DNA of 64,000 nucleotides from Bacillus cereus group sp. RP43 (GCF_040459645.1 NZ_JARVHQ010000001.1:2046001-2110000), one strand, 5' to 3'. Numbered from the stretch's first letter, positions 16,693 to 25,630 are shown. Program-made: numbers and translations. Notes: generated by a model not told the origin, from the letters alone.

Positions 16693-17361
16693 ATGACTAA
16701 CACAAAACAAAAAATTATGGAAGCTTTTAACTTTAGACATGCGTGTAAAGAGTTTGACCCTATGAAGAAAATTTCAGAAGATGATTTTGAGTTTATTTTA
16801 GAAACAGGAAGATTATCTCCTTCTTCTTTTGGATATGAGCCTTGGAAATTTATTGTGGTACAAAATAAAGAATTGAGAGAAAAACTATTACCATATTCAT
16901 GGGGAGCAGGTGGGCAGCTTTCAACAGCAAGTCATTTTGTCATTGTTCTTTCAAGAAACATCAAAGATATGCACTATGATGCAGAGTATATTCAGCACAT
17001 GATGAAAGATATTATTGGATTGCCTGAAGAAGCTCAACAGATGAGATATGAATTCTTCAAAAAATTCCAAGAATCGGATTTTAAATTGTTAGACTCCGAA
17101 CGTGCTGTATTTGATTGGTCATCAAAGCAATCTTATATTGCTTTAGCTAATATGATGACTAGTGCAGCTCAAATCGGTATTGATTCTTGTCCAATGGAAG
17201 GGTTCGATAAAGAAAAAGTAGATTCTTTACTTCGTCAAGAAGGAATTTTAAAAGATGATAATCTTGAGGTATCAGTTATGGTTGCATTCGGATACCGTAA
17301 AGGAGAACCAAAATTTAATAAAACAAGACAAACTATGGATACTATTGTTGAATGGATTTAA
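16693..17361 (+). CDS. NAD(P)H-dependent nitroreductase, YfkO/HypO-like
   Basis: This 222-residue FMN oxidoreductase starts MTNTKQKIMEAFNFRHACKE. The blocks FILETGRLSPSSFGYEPWKF, ASHFVIVLSR, DWSSKQSYIALANMMTSAAQ and SVMVAFGYR follow B. subtilis YfkO/HypO closely as I recall it. HypO is a nitroreductase induced under disulfide stress by HypR, an HxlR-family regulator, and here an HxlR gene is divergent. It probably reduces quinones or nitroaromatics with NADPH. ATG 16693 follows AGAGGA; the upstream frame extension lacks a ribosome site. Confidence 0.92.
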   Translation: MTNTKQKIMEAFNFRHACKEFDPMKKISEDDFEFILETGRLSPSSFGYEPWKFIVVQNKELREKLLPYSWGAGGQLSTASHFVIVLSRNIKDMHYDAEYIQHMMKDIIGLPEEAQQMRYEFFKKFQESDFKLLDSERAVFDWSSKQSYIALANMMTSAAQIGIDSCPMEGFDKEKVDSLLRQEGILKDDNLEVSVMVAFGYRKGEPKFNKTRQTMDTIVEWI

Positions 17362-17390
17362 TAAGATAAATTTGTATCCGTATAACGAAA

Positions 17391-17430
17391 AAAAACGCTA
17401 TCCTTTCTATAGAAAGGATAGCGTTTTTTT
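17391..17430. terminator. palindromic bidirectional terminator
   Basis: AAAAACGCTATCCTTTCTA is followed immediately by its reverse complement, then T7. It ends the nitroreductase gene. A degenerate relative lies at 61672. Confidence 0.85.
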
Positions 17431-17563
17431 ATGTCTCTTTTTAAATTTAACGAGTTACAATTATTTGCACAGGAAATTCAATGTTTTTTGTCCCATATCG
17501 CTAAAGATATTGGGTTTGTACAGCGAATGAGCATGTAGCAGGTCCTTTGGATTCTTTTTTATT

Positions 17564-19237
17564 TTAGCGAGAATACTTAGTGAATAGTTGAATTGCTTTT
17601 TCAGGTACATAGAATTTCCCGTTGCTTTCTACAACAACACTTCCTAATTCATAATCTTTTCCACCGATATAGATAATGTTTTTATTAACAAACAATTTTG
17701 CCGATGTATTATTGCGTTTTACTACAAGCACCGGGTTTCGTGCATCTTTTTTGTCAATCGTTACAGTTGCACCAATTTGTTTAAAGGCTGTTTCAGCATC
17801 TAAGAATAATTTCTTAGTTATTTCTCCTAATTGAAAGCCCATTGCTTTGGCCATTATTTTCGCAATGTCTGTATTTTGGACTAAACCGTATGGCTTTTGA
17901 GGACCGTAAGAGTATAAGAATACATCTTCACCCGTATGACCACCAGTTGTAAAACCGATGTTCGCACGGTTGGCCAATAATTTAGTAAGGATTGGACCTA
18001 CATCAGTTTTCTTTTGTGCGGCTTTTAACTTTTCTCTTTCATCATTAGTTAGGTTGTCTAAACCGTAAAGAGCAGCTACTTCTTTTATATTAGATAAATC
18101 ATCTTTTAGTTTATTTGTAGCACCTTCAAGTGTCATTTTTGCCTTTTTCAGTGGGCCTATGTAAGCTGATACTGGTGTAGTATCATAGCTTTTTGTGGTA
18201 TTGCTGTTGCCAATGGAAATACCGCTATTACCATGATCTGCTAAAGCAATGACCATAGTGTTACCATCTTTCTTCGCAAATTCTAATGCTTCGGTAACCG
18301 CATCATCAAACGCCAATACATCGCTAATCATCCCGATTGGATCATTTGCATGTGCTGCCCAATCTGCCTTACTGCCTTCTACGAATAAGAAGAAACCATC
18401 TTTATTTTTTGATAATGTTTGAATTGCTTTTCTCGTCATCTGGGAAAGAGTTGGCTGCTCAGGATTGGTTATTCTACGATCCATATCGAACGCAAGGGCA
18501 GTATTAGAGAAAGAACCCCAGATTTTATTTGCTTTGGAGTTTAATAACGCATATTTTGTTTCGACAAAGTCGTACCCTTTGTCTTGAATTACTTTTACTA
18601 AATCTTCGTTGTCTTTACGAGTTCCATTGCTTGTTGTAGGCTGAAGTGCTGCCTTTCCACCACCTAATACAACTTCTATATTTTGATAAATTTGCTGTTC
18701 ACCAAGTACTTCGAAATTTTTACGGTTAGCATGGTGGGCAGAGAAACTAGCCGGAGTAGCATGTTGAATTTCTGATGTAGCAATGATTCCTGTCGCGCGG
18801 CCGGAACGTTCTGCGCCTTCTAAGACGTTGGCAACTGGACGAAACTTGCATTCTTCTTTCACTGGTTCTAAGCCAGGTGAATTCACAACAGAAGGTAATA
18901 CGCCCACGTAGCCTGAATTAGATTTATTTCCAGTCGCTAAAGCTGTGGCTGCCGGTGCAGAGTCCGTAATAGCGGATTCTGCCGAATACGTACGAACACC
19001 TCCGGATACAATTTGATCTAGTGCAAGAGGTGAACCTTTGTACCACCGGGCTAATGTTGTAGCAGAAGAGCTTGTCCCATCTATAACCATGAAAATTACA
19101 TTTTTAGGTTGCTTTCCTACTTTTTTCACCTCAGCTTTTACCTCGTTATCGTTCATTATGCTTCCTGCTGCTAATGAACCTAGTGCTACCGTTCCCGCTA
19201 ATGTTAGTCCCATTATTTTTTTTCGAAGAGTAGTCAT
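17564..19237 (-). CDS. alkaline phosphatase with C-terminal copper-amine-oxidase-N-like domain
   Basis: This 557-residue secreted phosphomonoesterase begins with a signal peptide (residues 1-36, ending VKAE). Metal and catalytic residues of the PhoA fold are present: Asp53 (MVIDG), nucleophile Ser93 in TDSAPAATALATG, EGSKADWAAHAND (Asp/His zinc ligands), LADHGN and GGHTGED. The last 75 residues (TAFKQIGATVTIDKKDA to FYVPEKAIQLF) form a copper amine oxidase N-like domain, often wall- or glycan-associated in Firmicutes. It releases phosphate outside the cell. GGAGGAACCACA precedes the ATG. Confidence 0.93.
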   Translation of the reverse strand: MTTLRKKIMGLTLAGTVALGSLAAGSIMNDNEVKAEVKKVGKQPKNVIFMVIDGTSSSATTLARWYKGSPLALDQIVSGGVRTYSAESAITDSAPAATALATGNKSNSGYVGVLPSVVNSPGLEPVKEECKFRPVANVLEGAERSGRATGIIATSEIQHATPASFSAHHANRKNFEVLGEQQIYQNIEVVLGGGKAALQPTTSNGTRKDNEDLVKVIQDKGYDFVETKYALLNSKANKIWGSFSNTALAFDMDRRITNPEQPTLSQMTRKAIQTLSKNKDGFFLFVEGSKADWAAHANDPIGMISDVLAFDDAVTEALEFAKKDGNTMVIALADHGNSGISIGNSNTTKSYDTTPVSAYIGPLKKAKMTLEGATNKLKDDLSNIKEVAALYGLDNLTNDEREKLKAAQKKTDVGPILTKLLANRANIGFTTGGHTGEDVFLYSYGPQKPYGLVQNTDIAKIMAKAMGFQLGEITKKLFLDAETAFKQIGATVTIDKKDARNPVLVVKRNNTSAKLFVNKNIIYIGGKDYELGSVVVESNGKFYVPEKAIQLFTKYSR

Positions 19238-19490
19238 TGTGGTTCCTCCATAGGTCGTTTTAGATATCCCAATCTAACGTTCGTATGTAAACAAGATTTA
19301 TTATTAGTAGTACCCTATTGCAACGAAACTAACAATAACTATGGGGTCAAAAAGTTAAATTTAAGCTACTTACTCAGCAATCGCTTCTCCTCATATAAAA
19401 CCTTTGTGCACCCTTAGTTGTACGGTATTTCTTATAAAAAGAATCTTCTTTTTATTTTAGGGGAAACATTTAAAAAAGGACGGTGGGAAA

Positions 19491-20543
19491 ATGACAATTG
19501 ATCGAGTTTGTACAATTGGGCCGGCAAGTAATAATGAAGAAACATTAGCGCAGTTAATAAACAATGGTATGAAAATTGTTAGGTTGAATTTATCACATGG
19601 CACGCATGAAAGTCATAAAGACATCATTCGTTTAGTGAAATCGTTAGACGATTCTATTAAAATTCTAGGGGATGTACAAGGTCCTAAAATAAGATTGGGT
19701 GAAATGAAAGAGGAACAAATTACACTTGAAGCAGGGGAGTTATTTATTTTACATACCCATCCAGTACAAGGGGATAAAGAAGAAGCAAGTGTTGATTATG
19801 TAGGGATCGCGAATGACGTGAAAGTTGGAAGTAGAATTCTTATTAATGATGGAGAAGTTGAGTTAATCGTTGAAAAGATAAGTACGGAAAAAATAGAAAC
19901 GAGAATAAAAACAGGTGGAAATATTGCCTCTCATAAAGGGGTAAACTTACCAGGTGCAATTGTTAGTTTACCAGCTATTACAGAGAAAGATAAAAAAGAT
20001 ATTCAGTTTCTTTTAGAAGAGAATGTTGATTTTATTGCTTGTTCCTTTGTGCGAAAACCTAGTCATATAAAGGAAATACGAGATTTTATACAAGAGCATA
20101 AAGAAAATTCACCTAATTTAATTGCAAAAATAGAAACGATGGAAGCTATCGAGAATTTTCAAGACATATGCAAAGAAGCGGATGGAATTATGATCGCAAG
20201 GGGAGATTTAGGTGTGGAATTGCCGTATCAATTTATTCCACTGTTACAAAAAATGATGATTCGTGAGTGCAATCGAACGAATACATATGTAATTACAGCG
20301 ACACAAATGCTTCAATCTATGGTAGATCACTCTATTCCTACAAGAGCAGAGGTGACTGATGTATTTCAGGCTGTATTGGACGGAACGAATGCTGTTATGC
20401 TTTCTGCTGAAAGTGCGTCAGGGGATCATCCAATCGAAAGTGTGAAAACATTACGTCTCGTTTCCGAATTCGCGGAGCATGTGAAAAAAGATGGGACTTT
20501 TGCGATGAAAGATGTACTGGAATTGCTGCATAAGTCACTTTAG
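19491..20543 (+). CDS. short pyruvate kinase paralogue lacking the C-terminal domains
   Basis: This 350-residue protein covers the A and B domains of pyruvate kinase (PEP + ADP to pyruvate + ATP). Seen are VCTIGPAS, VRLNLSHG (substrate Arg), DVQGPKIRLGE at the start of the B domain, SFVRKPSHIKEI, IAKIETMEAIENF with Lys/Glu, IMIARGDLGVELP, and PTRAEVTDVFQAVLDGTNAV. The usual Bacillus enzyme has about 585 residues with an allosteric C domain and a PEP-utiliser-like tail; both are absent, and the protein ends 25 residues after AEHVKK. Active residues look intact, so it may be an unregulated paralogue. GACGGTGGG precedes ATG 19491. It stands alone. Confidence 0.88.
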   Translation: MTIDRVCTIGPASNNEETLAQLINNGMKIVRLNLSHGTHESHKDIIRLVKSLDDSIKILGDVQGPKIRLGEMKEEQITLEAGELFILHTHPVQGDKEEASVDYVGIANDVKVGSRILINDGEVELIVEKISTEKIETRIKTGGNIASHKGVNLPGAIVSLPAITEKDKKDIQFLLEENVDFIACSFVRKPSHIKEIRDFIQEHKENSPNLIAKIETMEAIENFQDICKEADGIMIARGDLGVELPYQFIPLLQKMMIRECNRTNTYVITATQMLQSMVDHSIPTRAEVTDVFQAVLDGTNAVMLSAESASGDHPIESVKTLRLVSEFAEHVKKDGTFAMKDVLELLHKSL

Positions 20544-20912
20544 TTTATATAGAAAAATTTATATCTCGTCCTAAAAACGTATGGAAATGAACCAGGATAG
20601 GAGGTGCCATTTTAGTATTTACTTACAGATTGAAAGGTGGCATATCTGCTTCCTATATGAAAGAATCATTATGGAACATGGAGGTCTTTCGAAAAGCAAA
20701 AGGAGGATTTTAAATTAGTTAATCCAATTATCTAATTTAAAATATGTTCATTCCTATTCATAAATGATATCCTTATAGTTGAATACTTTTGCTGAATCAG
20801 CAAGAATTTGTTGTTCTTTCTGTATGAATTCAACTTTTTTATGGAAAGATATGTTAGTAAGTGTGTAATTTGAACGTTTTATTTTTTAGAGTATGATAGG
20901 AGGAGAATGAAT
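20544..20912. other. intergenic stretch with two short coding-like fragments
   Basis: No gene is supported. A plus-strand 34-codon frame ending at a TAA near 20713 (LVFTYRLKGGISASYMKE...) follows AGGAGGTG but has only an ATT start. A minus-strand frame ending at 20754 (FIQKEQQILADSAKVFNYKD...) looks like the C-terminal scrap of a lost gene. Confidence 0.35.
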
Positions 20913-21188
20913 ATGGAAGCAATTGAAGTAGGCGAAATTTTTAGTCTTACCGATGAGAATAATGAAGAACAGGAAGTTGAAGTGCTTGGAGCGATGGATG
21001 TCGAAGGAGCAGAATACATTGCGGTTGCCTTTGTAGCAGACATTCAAACAGAAACTGAGGAAGACATTGATATCTTCTTTTTAAAAGTAGAAGAAGATAA
21101 TGAATTCTCATACATAGAGAATGACGAGGAATTTGAAAAAGTATCTGCGGCGTTCGAGAAGATTATGGACGAGCAAGAACAAGAATAA
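20913..21188 (+). CDS. DUF1292 family protein
   Basis: This 91-residue, very acidic cytoplasmic protein matches the YrzB-type DUF1292 family: GEIFSLTDENNEEQEVEVLG, EYIAVAFV and DIDIFFLKVEED form the conserved beta core, followed by an acidic helix. Function is unknown in any Bacillus. ATG 20913 is 8 bases after AGGAGG and is preferred over ATG 20907. Usual DUF1292 genes sit by alaS/ruvX; this copy is alone. Confidence 0.85.
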   Translation: MEAIEVGEIFSLTDENNEEQEVEVLGAMDVEGAEYIAVAFVADIQTETEEDIDIFFLKVEEDNEFSYIENDEEFEKVSAAFEKIMDEQEQE

Positions 21189-21208
21189 TAATAAAAAGAG
21201 TTAGAAAA

Positions 21209-21240
21209 AAGAGGGAGATGCATATCTGCCCTCTTTTTTT
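21209..21240 (+). terminator. intrinsic terminator
   Basis: AGAGGG-AGATGCATATCTG-CCCTCT followed by T7, after the DUF1292 gene. Confidence 0.85.
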
Positions 21241-21347
21241 GTATATGGTTGAAAATCACATTTATAGCAATCGATAATTCTATTATGTAAACTGAATGAC
21301 TCTTTATTTATGCACTAGAAAAACCACCCAAATGAGGGTGGCGCTTA

Positions 21348-22643
21348 TTATATATAGTTATTAAATGTGTTATTTTCTAAGGAAGAGAGGGGAATCTTCA
21401 CTTCACTACCTTCTTTCATATTTCGCAGTACTACTGTTTCTGTAACAATTTCCTCTTCGCCAATTATAAGCACATACGGGATATTTTCTTTATTTGCATA
21501 GTTTAGGGCACGTTTCAATTTACGTCCAGCTAGTTCAATTTCGACTTTTAAGGAAGTAGTAGAGCGCAATTGCTGGGCGATCTGTAAACATTGTAATTCT
21601 GTCCCGAGTGGAATGATAAAAAGATCCGCTGTAGATGATGTGGTTTCTTTCTGTGATAGAGCGGTATAAATAACATCTAAACCGAATGAAATACCGACTG
21701 TTGGATAATTCATATTATCACCACGGAAGGCTCCGATAATATTATCGTAACGACCGCCGCTACCGATGCTAGATGTGATCGTGCCATCTTTTAGAAAGAT
21801 TTCATACACAGTGCCTGTATACATTGTGAGTCCTCTTGCTAAAAACGGATTGAATATCGTATTTTCATTTATTCCGAGAGCGAGTAAGTATCGCTGTAAT
21901 TGTTGCAATTCGTTTACTCCATCGGTAACAAGTGTATTATTGAAAGTTTCTTTAAAGTCGGCAATAGTAAGCTTTAGGCAAGATAAAACGGTATTACATA
22001 TTGTATCGGTCATTTCTACAGAAATTCCACGCTCCAATACATCTTTTCGTACACCATCAATCCCAATCTTTTCGATTTTGTCTAATGATAAAATTACGTC
22101 ACTCGTTAATTCGGTAGGGATGTTAATAGACTGGAGAATACCATTTAATAATTTTCGATTATTATATTGAATCGTTACTTCTAAGTTTAACGTTCGGAAC
22201 AGTTCAAATGCCATGCTCATGAGTTCAGCTTCGGCCATGACTGATTCTACACCGACTATATCAACGTCGCATTGTATAAACTCACGAAATCTTCCTTGTT
22301 TAATCGGACCATCTCGAAATACTTTCCCGATTTCATAACGTTTAAAAGGGAGGCGAATATTCGGATTCATCGCCACGACTTTTGCGAATGGGATTGTTAA
22401 ATCGTAACGTAAGGCAAGATCGCGTTTTCCTTGATCCTTAAGTGTATATATTTCTTTTAAAATTTCATCGCCACCACCGTACTTGTAAGACATAAGCTCA
22501 TACATATTTAACGTTGGTGTCTCTAACGGTTTACAGCCATAACGTTCAAACGTATCCTCACAAGCTCTTTTAATTTTATTTCGTAGTACTTGTTCCTCTG
22601 GTAAATAGTCTTTTGTCCCTTTTACATTTTTCATTTCCATCAT
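21348..22643 (-). CDS. hisS: histidine--tRNA ligase paralogue
   Basis: This 431-residue class II synthetase charges tRNA-His. Motif 1 (VKGTKDYLPEEQ, then ETPTLNMYELM), motif 2 (FRDGPIKQGRFREFIQCDVD), the His-binding signature ARGLTMYTGTVYE and motif 3 (GSGGRYDNI, then YPTVGISFGLDVI) are all present, with a C-terminal anticodon-binding domain (ADLFIIPLG, VEIELAGRKLKRAL). It is complete, so probably active. Most Bacillus hisS genes are followed by aspS and preceded by a T-box; this one stands alone and has instead a His-rich leader peptide and a terminator. ATG 22643 is 5-6 bases after GAGGAG. Likely a stress or inhibitor-resistant second HisRS. Confidence 0.95.
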   Translation of the reverse strand: MMEMKNVKGTKDYLPEEQVLRNKIKRACEDTFERYGCKPLETPTLNMYELMSYKYGGGDEILKEIYTLKDQGKRDLALRYDLTIPFAKVVAMNPNIRLPFKRYEIGKVFRDGPIKQGRFREFIQCDVDIVGVESVMAEAELMSMAFELFRTLNLEVTIQYNNRKLLNGILQSINIPTELTSDVILSLDKIEKIGIDGVRKDVLERGISVEMTDTICNTVLSCLKLTIADFKETFNNTLVTDGVNELQQLQRYLLALGINENTIFNPFLARGLTMYTGTVYEIFLKDGTITSSIGSGGRYDNIIGAFRGDNMNYPTVGISFGLDVIYTALSQKETTSSTADLFIIPLGTELQCLQIAQQLRSTTSLKVEIELAGRKLKRALNYANKENIPYVLIIGEEEIVTETVVLRNMKEGSEVKIPLSSLENNTFNNYI

Positions 22644-22663
22644 AATCACTCCTCTTTTAAATT

Positions 22664-22774
22664 AAAAAAAGCTATGCAGGTATAAAAATACCCACATAGC
22701 TTTATGAACGCTTCATGGGTCAACAGGAAAAGCCCTGTACCCACGAAGAAAAATTTTTCTTCGGATACACGGCG
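22664..22774 (-). promoter_or_regulatory. candidate transcription attenuator upstream of hisS
   Basis: Reading the minus strand after the leader stop codon: hairpin CGAAGAAAA/TTTTCTTCG; then GGGTACAGG paired with CCTGTTGACCC; then an intrinsic terminator AAAGCTATG...CATAGCTTT with T7 (22664-22703). The ACCCAT of the second hairpin can instead pair with ATGTGGGT of the terminator 5' arm, so the two folds exclude each other, as in leader-peptide attenuation. Confidence 0.75.
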
Positions 22775-22819
22775 TTACGTATGATGATGAAGTTGGAAAG
22801 AAGTATTAAAATTTGGCAT
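22775..22819 (-). CDS. His-codon leader peptide MPNFNTSFQLHHHT
   Basis: This 14-residue ORF ends with three consecutive CAT (His) codons two codons before TAA. It has a near-perfect ribosome site (AAGGAGAG, 9 bases before ATG) and lies between a consensus promoter and the terminator in front of hisS. Ribosome stalling at His codons when charged tRNA-His is low would be expected to favour the antiterminator. The role is inferred from layout; the codons, ribosome site and hairpins are seen directly. Confidence 0.8.
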   Translation of the reverse strand: MPNFNTSFQLHHHT

Positions 22820-22851
22820 TACAAATCTCTCCTTAACATAAGTTTTTCCAA

Positions 22852-22880
22852 ATTATATCAGATGATTTTTGAATTATCAA
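22852..22880 (-). promoter_or_regulatory. sigma-A promoter of the hisS leader
   Basis: On the minus strand TTGATA (22875-22880), 17-bp spacer, TATAAT (22852-22857). The start would fall about 20 bases before the leader-peptide ATG. Confidence 0.8.
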
Positions 22881-22985
22881 TATTTTTAGTTTTGAAATAT
22901 ACGTGAAGTTAGGTAGGAGGAATGGAAAAGGGTGTATAATATAATAAAACTTAATAATATGAAATAACCTTTTAAGGAGACCGCT

Positions 22986-23465
22986 ATGAAAAAAGATAAA
23001 ACTAATGCGATGCGAATATTAGATAAAGAAAAAATTGAATATTCGATGATGTCATATGATCCGGACGATGGGAAAATTGATGGCGTATCAGTGGCCGAGA
23101 AAATTGGCCGAGAAGTGAGGGAAGTATATAAAACGTTAATCGCTCAAGGGAATAGTAAAAATTATCACGTTTTTATCATTCCAGTAGATGAGGAACTAAA
23201 TTTAAAAGCTGCCGCAAAAGCAGTAAGTGAAAAGAAAATTGAAATGATTCCAGTAAAAGATATTACGAAAGTGTCAGGATATATTCGCGGCGGTTGTTCA
23301 CCAGTAGGAATGAAGAAGTTACTTTCTACATGTATTGATGAAAGCGCCCAATTGCTTGATACGATGATAGTAAGTGGCGGAAAAATCGGTATACAAGTTG
23401 AGTTGAAAGTGGATGACTTGGCGAAAGTGACGAGAGCGCAGTTTGGTGAGATAACGAAGTTCTAG
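22986..23465 (+). CDS. YbaK/EbsC aminoacyl-tRNA deacylase
   Basis: This 159-residue protein belongs to the YbaK family that hydrolyses mischarged tRNA, typically Cys-tRNA-Pro. Seen are the start MRILDKEKIEYSMMSYDPDD, VYKTLIAQGNSKNYHVFIIP, LNLKAAAKAVSEKK with the conserved catalytic Lys, and the GYIRGGCSPVGMKK loop (GGxSPxG). AAGGAGACCGCT precedes ATG 22986. It is divergent from the hisS leader, and the pairing of two tRNA-charging quality genes may be coincidental. Confidence 0.92.
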   Translation: MKKDKTNAMRILDKEKIEYSMMSYDPDDGKIDGVSVAEKIGREVREVYKTLIAQGNSKNYHVFIIPVDEELNLKAAAKAVSEKKIEMIPVKDITKVSGYIRGGCSPVGMKKLLSTCIDESAQLLDTMIVSGGKIGIQVELKVDDLAKVTRAQFGEITKF

Positions 23466-24000
23466 TTTTATTAAATTCAGATAATAATTTATAGGATAGT
23501 TAGTCCATTATGAGGGCTGATTATCCTTATTTATTTACATAATGAATGAAATAAATAAGGATTGAATATTTAGTTTAATCAGAATGAATACAACATCTAA
23601 AGAAATATGATAAAAGGTTGGTGGTCCTCCATGCCCATCAACCTTTTATTATGAAGTAACACCAGAACGTATTATATTATTGTTTTTTATTAACAGACAT
23701 AAAAAAGATTTATTTTTATTGATAATTAACAAACACTATTATAAAATGTTAGCATATATATAAACAAAATTAATATTTGTTTGATTCTATCGAAGAGATA
23801 GGAAGGGTTAATAATAATAAAATAATGGGTATATCACCTACAAAGAGCCGCGAAAAGAATGGGGACAGTACGGAAAAGATGCTTTCGTAAAAAAACAAAA
23901 AATAAAAACTATTTGTTCTTGAAGAAAAGTGACTAGAAAAGTTACAACCATATGGAGAATAAGGTTATACGAAAAAAAGTCTTAAAAGGGGGACGAAATT
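23466..24000. other. intergenic region with two hairpins
   Basis: AGGATA...TATCCT (23493-23527) is a likely terminator after the ybaK-type gene. TAAAAGGTTG...CAACCTTTTA (23611-23650) contains CATGCCCATCAAC, the end sequence of the palindromic repeat family in this window. A 21-codon ORF at 23825-23890 lacks a good ribosome site. The rest is a long AT-rich leader before the next gene. Confidence 0.5.
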
Positions 24001-25308
24001 ATGGAACAAAGAAAGTTTTCAGTAACACCTCAAGATCGAATGAATTATATATTAGGTCTTTATTCTGCAGATCAACAAATTAATGCAGTTCTTTATTTTC
24101 CTGTAGGTATATCAAAGGAAATACTTGAACAATCAGTAAGGATAACGTTACAATTGCAGCCCGTTTTGAACAGCCGGTTTGTAGAAAATGATATTCCTTA
24201 CTGGGAGGAACATTCATCTGCCACTAACTCACCTATTTGCCTTTTTACAGAAGGAAATGATCAAGAATTTGAAATAATGGCAATAGATTTTATTAAGGAA
24301 CCTGGTGATCGTATTCAGGGGCCTATGGTTCAAACAAAATTATTACGAGGCACTACAACAGACATGTTAGTTGTGAAATTATCTCATCTATGTTCAGATG
24401 GTGCAGGGGTCAAGGAATATATTAATTTGCTTGGAGCAATTTACACTCAACTTTCCTTGGGACAATCTAAGAATCAAATTATAAAGGAGTTTGGTGAGGG
24501 AAATGAGAGTTTTCGAGATCAATCACATGTATTCAAATATGCTGGAATATCGGACATAAAAAGTGCGTATCGTCCTAACCAAGAACAACAGGCATCGTTA
24601 TGGTCTTTTCCATCTCAACCCAACAAAAATAAATCCCCCCAAATGTCCGTACGGCGGTTGAGCCATGAGCAATCTCTACGTCTAACCCAATGGACAAAAG
24701 CACAACAGGCTACCTTGAATGATGTAATCATGACTGCATACTTCCGAGCTTTATCACATTTCACTGTGTATGCAGAACCTCGCACCGCAGAAAGAATGAT
24801 CGGTTTAACAATTGATTTACGTCGATATCTGCCTAATTATACAACTGGTGCTATTTGTAACTTATCTGGCATAGAAATGCCAGTGATTAAAATGGAGGAT
24901 GATGAATCATTTAATCAGACTCTCCTTCGAATTAAACAATCAATGGATAAAATAAAGTCTCAAAATCCAGGTCTTTCTTCAGCAGCAGGAATGGAGTTAC
25001 TGGCAGGTATGAAGCTATCTGTGGTGAAGGAAATGTATAGTCAGCAATACGAACAGGCTTTACAGATGGGGATGGCATTGCCATTACTGACAAATTTCGG
25101 GGTGATCGCTGATGAACCTATTCAGTTTGGCGAAGTTCAAGCTGAGGACGGGTATATGACATCACCCATTATGTATGCGCCATTCTTTTCAATGGGTGCA
25201 AGCATTTATAATGGAAGGCTTACATTTACGATTGGTTATCATACACCGGATACATCAAAAGAAAAGGTAGACAAATTTTTAGAAAGTGTTGTTAATCAAC
25301 TACCATAA
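24001..25308 (+). CDS. stand-alone condensation-fold acyltransferase-like protein
   Basis: This 435-residue protein of the chloramphenicol-acetyltransferase/NRPS condensation superfamily has the active-site motif LSHLCSDGAG (SHxxxDG, a variant of HHxxxDG; catalytic His about residue 131). Other fold markers are VTPQDRMNYILGL at the start, TLNDVIMTAYFRAL, GLTIDLRRYLP and NLSGIEMPVI. No adenylation or carrier domains and no NRPS genes are nearby, so it resembles PapA/alcohol O-acetyltransferase-like proteins that acylate a free hydroxyl or amine. AAAAGGGGGACGAAATT precedes ATG 24001. Substrate unknown. Confidence 0.8.
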   Translation: MEQRKFSVTPQDRMNYILGLYSADQQINAVLYFPVGISKEILEQSVRITLQLQPVLNSRFVENDIPYWEEHSSATNSPICLFTEGNDQEFEIMAIDFIKEPGDRIQGPMVQTKLLRGTTTDMLVVKLSHLCSDGAGVKEYINLLGAIYTQLSLGQSKNQIIKEFGEGNESFRDQSHVFKYAGISDIKSAYRPNQEQQASLWSFPSQPNKNKSPQMSVRRLSHEQSLRLTQWTKAQQATLNDVIMTAYFRALSHFTVYAEPRTAERMIGLTIDLRRYLPNYTTGAICNLSGIEMPVIKMEDDESFNQTLLRIKQSMDKIKSQNPGLSSAAGMELLAGMKLSVVKEMYSQQYEQALQMGMALPLLTNFGVIADEPIQFGEVQAEDGYMTSPIMYAPFFSMGASIYNGRLTFTIGYHTPDTSKEKVDKFLESVVNQLP

Positions 25309-25585
25309 ATAAAAGAGAATATAGCGCAAAAATTTCTAGCAGGATTGTATTTTAAGGACTCGTCCCATGTACGGCTAGTCTCTTTTATAAACTATACATT
25401 TACCAGACAGGCCTTACTCCTGATAAAAATTTATCTTCGCTTACTTCATAAAATATTTTTGTTAGATCTACTCTGATAATTTGCATTTGTTCAGCACCTA
25501 TCTTTATGTTTCATATTTATGGAAAATCGTAGTGAAAAACAATTTGCACCGCGAGAAAAACAAGATATATCGACATAAAAGTACT

Positions 25586-25630
25586 AAAAAAGAGCTGATT
25601 TAAACTAAACTTTGAATCAGCTCTTTTTAT
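25586..25630. terminator. bidirectional terminator
   Basis: AAAAAGAGCTGATT pairs with AATCAGCTCTTTTT across a 15-base loop. Between 25309 and 25585 there is only a minus-strand C-terminal-like fragment ending at 25400 (QIIRVDLTKIFYEVSEDKF...), probably gene debris. Confidence 0.8.

Noticed and set aside
20609..20713. 34-codon ORF after AGGAGG with an ATT start
   Set aside because: An ATT start is very rare and nothing else supports expression.
22715..22906. 63-codon plus-strand ORF
   Set aside because: It is antisense to the hisS leader peptide and attenuator and lacks a ribosome site.
23825..23890. 21-codon ORF before the condensation-fold gene as a signalling peptide
   Set aside because: No ribosome site, no secretion signal and no receptor gene nearby.
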